This document shows positions 1 to 4,922 of a stretch of 6,496 nucleotides of DNA, piece after piece (the stretch's first letter is position 1; each line of letters starts with the position of its first letter). A program made the position numbers and the translations under genes. The notes beneath the pieces are model-generated. The model ran no database searches. It saw nothing but the letters and a program-made list of their open reading frames with translations, and was not told the origin of the DNA. Source of the stretch: Clostridia bacterium (GTDB taxonomy: Bacteria > Bacillota > Clostridia > Oscillospirales > CAG-272). The stretch is taken from the NCBI GenBank assembly GCA_017379815.1, contig JAFNVK010000122.1:1-6496 (forward strand). The letters run 5' to 3'.

Positions 1-249
1 GCAGTCCACGTGAGCGTAGTGACGGTTGTCAGTCTCGTACTCAACGTGTCTGGTGTTGATCGTGATACCTCTTGCCTTCTCCTCGGGAGCGTTGTCGATC
101 TGATCGTATCTCAGGAACTCAACGGCACCGTTCTTGAGGGACAGGGTCTTGGTGATAGCAGCGGTCAGAGTGGTCTTACCGTGGTCAACGTGACCAATGG
201 TACCAATGTTTACATGGGGCTTTGTACGTTCAAATGTAGCTTTTGCCAT
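1..249 (-). CDS. tuf: Elongation factor Tu, N-terminal part (cut by window edge)
   Basis: EF-Tu is the cytoplasmic GTPase that delivers aminoacyl-tRNA to the ribosomal A site. Only the first 83 codons are present and the reading frame runs off the left edge. The start MAKATFERTKPHVNIGTIGH is typical of EF-Tu. The G1 loop GHVDHGKT lies at residues 19-26 and the switch I sequence RGITIN at 60-65. The window ends inside the G3 motif, at the DC of DCPGH. The ATG at 249 is preceded by GGAGG (259-263) with 9 nt spacing. It lies 73 nt after fusA with no terminator between them, so it is most likely the last gene of the str operon. The identification is not in doubt. Whether the genome carries a second tuf copy cannot be seen here. 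Confidence 0.98.
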   Translation of the reverse strand, partial: MAKATFERTKPHVNIGTIGHVDHGKTTLTAAITKTLSLKNGAVEFLRYDQIDNAPEEKARGITINTRHVEYETDNRHYAHVDC

Positions 250-322
250 TTTGAATTTCCTCCGTAAAATAGTTTATAAATTAATTTTTTAAATTGGGGG
301 TTCTGTGGATAAGCGAAGAAGC

Positions 323-2404
323 TCAGTTCTTTGCGCGCTCCTTGATGATCGCTTCCTGGATGGACTTCGGCACCTCTGCGAAGTGGCTGGGCTCCATCGA
401 GTACTGACCGCGGCCCTGCGTCTTGGAACGCAGATCGGTTGCATAACCGAACATGTTGGACAGCGGAACGTGAGCGGTGATCTCCTGCACGCCCGGAACG
501 GTTGCTTCCATGGACAGGATCTGTCCGCGGCGGCTGTTGAAGTCGCCGATGACGTCGCCCATGTAGTCGTCGGGAACGATGGTAACGACCTTGGTGATCG
601 GCTCGGTGAGAACGGGATCTGCCTTTCTCATCGCCTCCTTGAAGGCCATGGAGCCGGCGATCTTGAACGCCATCTCCGAGGAGTCGACCTCGTGGTAAGA
701 TCCATCGTAAAGGGTGACCTTAACGTCAACAACGTTGTAGCCGGCAACTACGCCGCACTGCATTGCGCCCTGAACACCGGTATCGACCGCAGGAATGTAC
801 TCCTTCGGGATCGCACCGCCGGTGACAGCGTTGACGAACTCATATCCCTTGCCTGCCTCGTTGGGCTCGACGGTGATCTTGACGTGACCGTACTGACCGG
901 AACCACCGGACTGCTTCTTGTACTTGCACTCGTGGTCGACCTTCTTGCGAATGGTCTCCTTGTAGGCAACCTGAGGCTTACCGATGTTTGCCTCCACCTT
1001 GAACTCACGCAGAAGTCTGTCTACGATGATATCCAGGTGAAGCTCGCCCATGCCGGCGATAATGGTCTGTCCGGTCTCCTCGTCCGTGTAGGTACGGAAG
1101 GTCGGGTCCTCCTCTGCGAGCTTCGCAAGAGCAAGTCCCATCTTCTCCTGACCTGCGCGGGTCTTGGGCTCGATCGCCACGCTGATAACGGGCTCCGGGA
1201 ACTCCATCGACTCGAGGATTACGGGATGCTTATCATCACAGAAGGTATCTCCCGTGGTGGTATTCTTGATACCGATAGCAGCCGCGATATCACCCGCGTA
1301 GCAGCAATCGATGTCATGTCTCTCATTGGAGTGCATCTGGAGAATACGGCCCAGACGCTCGCTCTTGCCCTTGGTGGAGTTGTAAACCACAGAGCCGGAT
1401 GCTACCGATCCGGAGTAAACGCGGAAGTAGCAAAGCTTTCCGACGAAGGGGTCGGTCATGATCTTGAAGGCCAGAGCCGAGAAGGGCTCGGAATCCGAGG
1501 AATGACGAACCTCCTCCTCATCGGTCTTGGGGTTGATGCCCGAGATCGGAGGAATGTCGGTGGGAGCGGGCATGAAATCAATGATGGCGTCGAGCAGCTT
1601 CTGAACGCCCTTGTTACGGTACGAGGTACCGCAAACCACGGGAACGATCTCGTTGGCAATGGTTGCCTTGCGAAGTGCTGCCTTCAGCTCGTCAATGGAG
1701 ATCTCCTCTCCCTCGAGGTATTTCTCCATCAGTGCGTCGTCGGTGGAGGCAATTGCCTCGACCATCTGCTCGCGGTAGAGCTGAGCCTGCTCCAGCATGT
1801 CCGCCGGAATCTCCTCAACGCGCATATCCTTACCGAGCTCATCGTAGTAAACGTCTGCCTCCATGGTCATCAGGTCAATGATGCCGCGGAAGGTCATGTC
1901 CTTACCGATGGGGAGCTGGATCGGAACTGCGTTTGCGCGCAGTCTCTGATGGATCATATCCAATACGTGATAGAAGTCCGCGCCGGTGATATCCATCTTG
2001 TTGACGTAGATCATACGCGGGACCTTGTACTTGTCAGCCTGACGCCAAACGGTCTCAGACTGGGGCTCAACGCCGCCCTTTGCGCACATAACGGTAACGG
2101 CACCGTCCAGAACGCGCAGGGAACGCTCTACCTCAACGGTAAAGTCAACGTGGCCGGGGGTATCAATGATATTGATACGTTTACCCTTCCAGAAGCAGGT
2201 GGTTGCAGCGGAGGTAATGGTGATACCTCTCTCCTGCTCCTGCGCCATCCAGTCCATGGTAGCGCCGCCGTCATGGGTCTCACCAAGCTTGTGCGTCTTA
2301 CCCGTGTAGAACAGGATACGCTCGGTCGTGGTGGTCTTTCCGGCGTCGATGTGTGCCATGATACCAATGTTTCTGGTATTTTCAAGCGAATATTCTCTTG
2401 CCAT
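323..2404 (-). CDS. fusA: Elongation factor G (translocase)
   Basis: EF-G is the ribosomal GTPase that moves tRNA and mRNA after peptide bond formation and, with ribosome recycling factor, splits ribosomes. The 693 residues match the usual family length. Visible GTPase motifs are G1 AHIDAGKT (17-24), the switch I sequence RGITIT (59-64), G3 DTPGHVDF (81-88) and G4 NKMD (135-138). The G5 region reads CGTSYRNKG (from 258), where many EF-Gs have a GSA-type sequence. Domain IV contains the conserved stretch VVDVKVTLYDGSYHEVDSSE near the C-terminus. The ATG at 2404 has AAGGAGA (2412-2418) 7 nt upstream. It lies 34 nt after rpsG and 73 nt before tuf, in str-operon order, so this is the housekeeping EF-G rather than a resistance or recycling paralogue. 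The stop codon is TGA. Confidence 0.99.
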   Translation of the reverse strand: MAREYSLENTRNIGIMAHIDAGKTTTTERILFYTGKTHKLGETHDGGATMDWMAQEQERGITITSAATTCFWKGKRINIIDTPGHVDFTVEVERSLRVLDGAVTVMCAKGGVEPQSETVWRQADKYKVPRMIYVNKMDITGADFYHVLDMIHQRLRANAVPIQLPIGKDMTFRGIIDLMTMEADVYYDELGKDMRVEEIPADMLEQAQLYREQMVEAIASTDDALMEKYLEGEEISIDELKAALRKATIANEIVPVVCGTSYRNKGVQKLLDAIIDFMPAPTDIPPISGINPKTDEEEVRHSSDSEPFSALAFKIMTDPFVGKLCYFRVYSGSVASGSVVYNSTKGKSERLGRILQMHSNERHDIDCCYAGDIAAAIGIKNTTTGDTFCDDKHPVILESMEFPEPVISVAIEPKTRAGQEKMGLALAKLAEEDPTFRTYTDEETGQTIIAGMGELHLDIIVDRLLREFKVEANIGKPQVAYKETIRKKVDHECKYKKQSGGSGQYGHVKITVEPNEAGKGYEFVNAVTGGAIPKEYIPAVDTGVQGAMQCGVVAGYNVVDVKVTLYDGSYHEVDSSEMAFKIAGSMAFKEAMRKADPVLTEPITKVVTIVPDDYMGDVIGDFNSRRGQILSMEATVPGVQEITAHVPLSNMFGYATDLRSKTQGRGQYSMEPSHFAEVPKSIQEAIIKERAKN

Positions 2405-2438
2405 TGATTTTTCTCCTTAGATTAAACAAGGCAACAGA

Positions 2439-2909
2439 TCAATATCTGTAGTGAGCAAACGCCTTGTTTGCTTCTGCCATACGATGCGTTTCTTCCTTCT
2501 TCTTGAAGGCGCCACCTGCGCTGTTCTTCGCGTCGATGATCTCGCCCGCAAGTCTCTCAGCCATGGTCTTTTCGCCACGCTTTCTTGCGAACAGAATGAG
2601 CCAACGCAGACCCAGGGTCTGACGGCGCTCTGCTCTTACCTCCATCGGCACCTGGTAAGTGGAACCGCCTACGCGGCGAGCCTTAACTTCCAGAACAGGC
2701 ATGATATTTTCGAGTGCTTCCTGGAACACGTCCAGTCCACTCTGGCCCTGCTTTTCCTCTACGATCTTAAATGCATCGTAAACGATGGTCTGGGCAACAC
2801 CCTTCTTGCCGTCGTACATCACGTTGTTGATCAGCTTGGTTACCAGCTTGGAATTGTACAACGGATCCGGCAATACATCTCTTTTGGTAATACGACCTCT
2901 TCTCGGCAC
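2439..2909 (-). CDS. rpsG: 30S ribosomal protein S7 (GTG start)
   Basis: S7 is a primary binder of the 3' major domain of 16S rRNA. It nucleates the head of the small subunit and contacts the E-site tRNA. The protein has 156 residues, the normal length, starting VPRRGRITKRDVLPDP. Conserved stretches include RRVGGSTYQVPMEVR and the C-terminal HRMAEANKAFAHYRY. The frame stays open upstream to 3026, but the true start is the GTG at 2909. It aligns with the universal MPRR N-terminus and has a perfect AAGGAGG (2918-2924) 8 nt upstream. An ATG start farther upstream would add about 39 residues that look unlike S7. It follows rpsL after a 175 nt spacer and precedes fusA by 34 nt. In E. coli, S7 represses its operon by binding the rpsL-rpsG spacer. 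The spacer here is structured too, but no match to that site was established. Confidence 0.98.
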   Translation of the reverse strand: MPRRGRITKRDVLPDPLYNSKLVTKLINNVMYDGKKGVAQTIVYDAFKIVEEKQGQSGLDVFQEALENIMPVLEVKARRVGGSTYQVPMEVRAERRQTLGLRWLILFARKRGEKTMAERLAGEIIDAKNSAGGAFKKKEETHRMAEANKAFAHYRY

Positions 2910-2976
2910 TGTACTTCCCTCCTTCATTAATATTATGAGATCATTGGTACTCAAAAGCAAACTTCTGTAAGCGCAC

Positions 2977-3009
2977 GTCGGGGTGAACATAAACATTAAA
3001 TTTACGGAA
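2977..3009. repeat. Inverted repeat flanking rpsL, downstream arm
   Basis: The plus strand here reads GTCGGGG-TG-AAC-ATAAACATTAAATTT-A-CGGAA. The same order of blocks occurs on the minus strand at 3521-3555, so the two arms are inverted. They share 15 identical bases, then 5 more after one inserted A (3004), plus an outer GTCGGG and TG block. In the operon mRNA this arm can pair with the leader arm, enclosing the rpsL cistron. Confidence 0.8.
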
Positions 3010-3046
3010 ACACGACAGACGGGCAAGCTATGCTTTCTTGTGTGGT

Positions 3047-3066
3047 GCAGATTTTACGCAATCTGC
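3047..3066 (-). other. Small hairpin after rpsL
   Basis: GCAGATT and AATCTGC form a perfect 7-bp stem around a 6-nt loop. It begins 18 nt after the rpsL stop codon. No U-tract follows on the transcribed strand, so it is not a standard terminator. It could protect the 3' end of a processed rpsL message or be a protein-binding structure; either is inference. Confidence 0.5.
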
Positions 3067-3084
3067 GGAAATCGAAAATGAAGA

Positions 3085-3501
3085 TTACTTCTTCTTCGGT
3101 CTCTTTGCGCCGTACTTGGAACGGCTCTGGTTGCGGTTGGCAACGCCCTGAGCGTCAAGAGAACCGCGGATGATGTGGTAACGCACACCGGGAAGGTCTC
3201 TTACACGACCTCCTCTGATCAGAACGACCGAGTGCTCCTGCAGGTTGTGACCGATACCGGGAATATAGACGGTTGCTTCCATGCCGTTGGTCAGACGAAC
3301 TCTTGCGATCTTTCTCATTGCGGAGTTCGGGTTCTTCGGGCTGGTGGTCGATACCTTCGTGCAAACGCCTCTCTTCTGCGGTGCGGACTGGTCGATGGTG
3401 CGATTCTTCAGAGAGTTGAAGCCCTTCTGCAGAACCGGAGACTTGGACTTGTAGTCCTTCTCACCGCGACCCTGTCTGACAAGCTGGTTAAAGGTTGGCA
3501 T
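3085..3501 (-). CDS. rpsL: 30S ribosomal protein S12
   Basis: S12 sits at the decoding centre and monitors codon-anticodon fit; mutations in it change accuracy and streptomycin response. The protein has 138 residues, longer than the 124 of E. coli. The extra segment lies before PQKRGVC (41-47), as in other Firmicutes. Conserved motifs are GHNLQEHSVVLIRGGRV (84-100) and DLPGVRYH (102-109), including the Asp (D102) that is methylthiolated in some bacteria. The usual KKPNSA reads KNPNSA (K56, N57), and the usual RGGRVKDLP reads RGGRVRDLP (R101, codon AGA). R101 aligns with E. coli mature Lys87, where Lys-to-Arg gives streptomycin resistance. The ATG at 3501 has AAGGAGG (3513-3519) 11 nt upstream. 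It is the first gene of the str operon, behind a consensus promoter. Confidence 0.98.
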   Translation of the reverse strand: MPTFNQLVRQGRGEKDYKSKSPVLQKGFNSLKNRTIDQSAPQKRGVCTKVSTTSPKNPNSAMRKIARVRLTNGMEATVYIPGIGHNLQEHSVVLIRGGRVRDLPGVRYHIIRGSLDAQGVANRNQSRSKYGAKRPKKK

Positions 3502-3633
3502 TCCTCAAGTTTCCTCCTTCTTCCGAAATTTAATGTTTATATACAGACACCCGACCTTGCGGCCGCGTGGATCTGCCGTAGACTCTCGGCTTTTTCCCGT
3601 AAGGCATAGTACAGGCATAGTCCGAGCAAATTA
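3502..3633 (-). promoter_or_regulatory. str operon leader (5' UTR), about 130 nt
   Basis: This is the stretch between the predicted transcription start near 3633 and the rpsL ATG. It contains a 9-nt direct repeat, AGGCATAGT on the plus strand at 3602-3610 and 3613-3621, a GC-rich stretch with the palindrome GCGGCCGC (3559-3566), the leader arm of the inverted repeat, and the ribosome binding site. No riboswitch family is recognised. Confidence 0.6.
3521..3555. repeat. Inverted repeat flanking rpsL, leader arm
   Basis: Read on the minus strand this arm is GTCGGG-TG-TCTGTAT-ATAAACATTAAATTT-CGGAA. It ends one base before the rpsL ribosome binding site at 3513-3519. Its partner is at 2977-3009 in the opposite orientation. 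About 28 base pairs can form, broken by a bulged G, an internal loop (7 nt against 3 nt) and a bulged A. Confidence 0.8.
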
Positions 3634-3639
3634 CAATCT

Positions 3640-3668
3640 ATTATAGCATTTTCCTTCAAATTTGTCAA
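3640..3668 (-). promoter_or_regulatory. str operon promoter, perfect vegetative consensus
   Basis: On the minus strand TTGACA (3663-3668) and TATAAT (3640-3645) are separated by exactly 17 bp, the ideal spacing for the housekeeping sigma factor. Predicted start is near 3633, about 130 nt before rpsL. A perfect promoter fits the high expression expected of this operon. Confidence 0.93.
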
Positions 3669-3882
3669 GCGCGAAGGTCTTTCCGCGTCTTTTTCTCCGT
3701 TTTGCACAAAAGCTTTTTGGTTTTCGCCCTATTATTTCCGATATTTTTGCATTTTATACAAAAATTCTCGTTTTTTTCGTGCAAAACAGAAAATCCACAC
3801 TGCGCGCGATCCGAAATGGCGGGAGGGGGCTGCCCGTCGGCTAAGGCGATGAGCACATCTGCCCCGCGGCAGGGCACGGCGC
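3669..3882. other. Intergenic spacer without a gene
   Basis: This stretch lies between the str promoter and the tRNA terminator. The part from about 3690 to 3790 is AT-rich with homopolymer runs; the rest is GC-rich. Short open frames on both strands have no start context, no ribosome binding site and low-complexity translations. The only structure noted is a 9-bp inverted repeat, GTTTTGCAC at 3699-3707 and GTGCAAAAC at 3779-3787, of unknown meaning. Confidence 0.6.
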
Positions 3883-3916
3883 AAAAAAGCACCCGCCTGC
3901 GTTGGCGGGTGCTTTT
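3883..3916 (-). terminator. Intrinsic terminator after tRNA-Thr
   Basis: AAGCACCCGCC and GGCGGGTGCTT (3887-3897 with 3904-3914) form an 11-bp GC-rich stem, extendable to 13 bp, around a 6-nt loop. On the minus strand it is followed by six T (3883-3888 complement), five bases after the tRNA 3' end. It ends the tRNA transcript and insulates the str promoter downstream. Confidence 0.93.
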
Positions 3917-3920
3917 GGAT

Positions 3921-3996
3921 TGGAGCTGGTGATGTGACTCGAACACACGACCTGCTGATTACGAATCAGCTGCACTACCGACTGTGCTACACCAGC
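3921..3996 (-). tRNA. tRNA-Thr (anticodon CGU)
   Basis: The 76-nt minus-strand sequence folds into a complete cloverleaf. The acceptor stem is GCTGGTG with CACCAGC, 7 perfect pairs. The D stem is GCAC with GTGC. The anticodon stem is GCTGA with TCAGC around loop TTCGTAA, giving anticodon CGT, which reads ACG for threonine. The variable loop has 5 nt. The T stem is GTGTG with CACAT, including one G-T pair, around loop TTCGAGT. The discriminator base is T and the CCA end is encoded (3921-3923). The gene has its own promoter about 20 nt upstream and its own terminator, so it is a single-gene transcription unit. Confidence 0.96.
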
Positions 3997-4015
3997 AAAA
4001 ATCTGCAACGCTACT

Positions 4016-4044
4016 ATTATACCGAAAGACGGCGCTTTTGTCAA
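4016..4044 (-). promoter_or_regulatory. tRNA-Thr promoter, perfect consensus
   Basis: On the minus strand TTGACA (4039-4044) and TATAAT (4016-4021) are spaced by 17 bp. Predicted start is near 4009, about 13 nt before the mature 5' end of the tRNA. Confidence 0.93.
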
Positions 4045-4047
4045 CCT

Positions 4048-4063
4048 ATTTTTTCGAAAAAAT
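4048..4063. repeat. A/T palindrome beside the tRNA promoter, UP-like element
   Basis: ATTTTTTCGAAAAAAT is a perfect 16-bp palindrome ending 4 bp upstream of the -35 box of the tRNA promoter, within a longer A/T-rich tract. This is where an UP element that contacts the RNA polymerase alpha C-terminal domain would sit. Function is inferred from position and composition only. Confidence 0.5.
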
Positions 4064-4216
4064 CAAAAAACTTTTTCTCTTCCCCGTCAAAGCTCCTCTT
4101 TTTTGCCGCCGCAACGGAAAAGTGAGGCGAGTGAGCGCATAGGATGAAAGTAGAGAAAGCCGACTGCCGCAGCCGCCTTCTGCATAGCGAATATACATGA
4201 AGAAAAGGAGAAGCTT

Positions 4217-4726
4217 ATGAATCCGTCTCAGCCCCCGAATCCGAAAAGGTCCTCCGTCTCCCCCTTCCGCCCCACCGTAAGGGGATGCGTCGGGCAGGAC
4301 CCTCCTCTGGCGCGCGTTGCCGAGGAATTTTACCACGAGCTGCTGACCTCCTCTATCGCCTATACGTATCGGAGCCTGCTCGCCGAGGAGGAGGATCCCC
4401 TGCTCGCCGACCGCCTGGACGGCTTTTCCGTGGAGGACGCCGAGCATTTCCGGATGCTCGGCCGCCTGATCCTGGCGCTTGGCGGAGATCCCACGCACCG
4501 CACGCGGATCACGGTGGGCGGAGAGCACGCCTCCCTCCCCTCCGCCCTTCCCGCCCTTCTGCAGGAGACCCTGTCGGGGGAAAAGCGCTTGATCGACCGC
4601 CTGGAGACCCTGATGGGCAAAAGCCGAGACCGCGTGGTCCGCTCCCTGCTTTCCTATATCCTTGAGGATCACAGCCGCCGTCTGCGCTTTCTTGAGAAGG
4701 AGCACGCCGACCGAACCCGAAAATGA
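4217..4726 (+). CDS. Ferritin-like four-helix protein with altered metal-ligand positions
   Basis: The 169-residue cytoplasmic protein has a Pro/Ser-rich, probably disordered N-terminus (1-28) followed by four predicted helices. Helix 1 is about 31-58 and helix 2 about 62-88, ending in the ALGGDP turn common to ferritin-like proteins. Helix 3 is about 109-134 and helix 4 about 137-162. The order resembles the Clostridial ferritin-like or rubrerythrin superfamily, whose usual ligands are Glu, ExxH, Glu, ExxH. Candidate ligands here are E41, D74 with H77 (DAEH for ExxH) and E122. In helix 4 the usual DExxH appears as DHSRR (D151, H152, R155). The diiron site is therefore partly rewritten, and oxidase or metal-storage activity cannot be assumed. 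The ATG at 4217 follows AAGGAGA (4205-4211). No consensus promoter was found upstream. It could be a structural or spore-associated relative; no specific function is recognised. Confidence 0.72.
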   Translation: MNPSQPPNPKRSSVSPFRPTVRGCVGQDPPLARVAEEFYHELLTSSIAYTYRSLLAEEEDPLLADRLDGFSVEDAEHFRMLGRLILALGGDPTHRTRITVGGEHASLPSALPALLQETLSGEKRLIDRLETLMGKSRDRVVRSLLSYILEDHSRRLRFLEKEHADRTRK

Positions 4727-4779
4727 CGCAGATAATGTCGTATATTTTCTTCGTCCGCGACAAACCCCGATTATCTGCG
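4727..4779 (+). other. Stem-loop directly after the ferritin-like gene
   Basis: CGCAGATAAT (4727-4736) starts at the base after the stop codon and pairs perfectly with ATTATCTGCG (4770-4779). Inside, GTCG (4737-4740) can pair with CGAC (4758-4761). No T-run follows, so this is not a canonical terminator; it may protect the 3' end of the message. Its right side overlaps two of the TGTCG-type boxes upstream of the next gene. Confidence 0.5.
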
Positions 4780-4856
4780 ACAAAATTGAAAATCTTGTGT
4801 TGGATTTCTGCAAAAAACACAAAATATTGTAAAAAAGGCATTGACATTTTGTCGCA
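4736..4856. promoter_or_regulatory. Cluster of four TGTCG boxes around a promoter
   Basis: Four related boxes occur: TGTCGTA at 4736-4742 (plus), TTTGTCGCG at 4756-4764 (minus), TTTGTCGCA at 4776-4784 (minus) and TTTGTCGCA at 4848-4856 (plus). The two minus-strand boxes are exactly 20 bp apart, about two helical turns. The last two extend to an 11-bp perfect inverted pair (4776-4786 and 4846-4856). The final copy sits between the -35 and -10 boxes. Each matches the Spo0A box TGTCGAA at 6 of 7 bases, so a Spo0A-like regulator is one candidate; this is inference. Confidence 0.5.
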
Positions 4857-4869
4857 CATTTGTTAGAAT
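4841..4869 (+). promoter_or_regulatory. Promoter of the secreted/lipoprotein gene
   Basis: TTGACA (4841-4846) and TAGAAT (4864-4869) are separated by 17 bp, one mismatch from the vegetative consensus. Predicted start is near 4876, about 47 nt before the ATG. Confidence 0.88.
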
Positions 4870-4873
4870 AAGG

Positions 4874-4902
4874 TGTAGAATTGTCTACATAGACGAATTC
4901 GT
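4874..4902 (+). promoter_or_regulatory. Overlapping palindromes at the predicted transcription start
   Basis: TGTAGA-ATTG-TCTACA (4874-4889) is a perfect interrupted palindrome. It overlaps GTCTA-CA-TAGAC (4883-4894), which extends to GAATT (4878-4882) and AATTC (4896-4900) with one bulged G. ACGAATTCGT (4893-4902) is a third palindrome. The position just after the -10 box suits a repressor operator; as RNA, the same bases form a hairpin at the very 5' end of the message. Confidence 0.55.
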
Positions 4903-4922
4903 GCGAAAAAGGAGGGAGAAAG

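Larger units (their letters stand above)
2910..3084 (-). other. rpsL-rpsG intercistronic spacer, 175 nt, structured
   Basis: This spacer is unusually long for a compact ribosomal operon and has no gene. In transcript order it contains a hairpin soon after the rpsL stop (3047-3066), then the downstream arm of the long inverted repeat (2977-3009), then the rpsG ribosome binding site AAGGAGG at 2918-2924. No intrinsic terminator is visible, because no hairpin is followed by a U-run, so transcription should read through to rpsG. Confidence 0.7.

Noticed and set aside
305..2407. Very long plus-strand open frame (700 codons) opposite fusA
   Set aside because: It is the exact antisense of EF-G in the codon-aligned register. 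Strong codon bias in a highly expressed gene removes stops on the other strand. There is no ribosome binding site and the translation resembles no family.
2910..3026. N-terminal extension of S7 to an upstream ATG
   Set aside because: The extra residues do not look like S7. The GTG at 2909 fits the family N-terminus and has the AAGGAGG site.
2977..3555. Inverted repeat as an invertible DNA segment or transposon ends
   Set aside because: Inversion would turn rpsL against its operon and disrupt an essential gene. There is no recombinase, transposase or target duplication. An RNA-level role is more plausible.
3575..3595. GCCG/CGGC followed by five T on the plus strand, as a terminator
   Set aside because: The stem is only 4 bp with an 8-nt loop, and no plus-strand gene lies upstream to terminate.
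3699..3787. 9-bp inverted repeat GTTTTGCAC/GTGCAAAAC as a functional site
   Set aside because: It is short, separated by 71 bp of AT-rich DNA, and not placed at any promoter or gene end; chance is a fair explanation.
3662..3946. Short open frames between rpsL and the tRNA
   Set aside because: They have no start signals, overlap the terminator or tRNA, and have low-complexity translations.
4192..4197. TATACA as a -10 box for the ferritin-like gene
   Set aside because: No acceptable -35 box lies 16-18 bp upstream, and no alternative sigma pattern could be supported.
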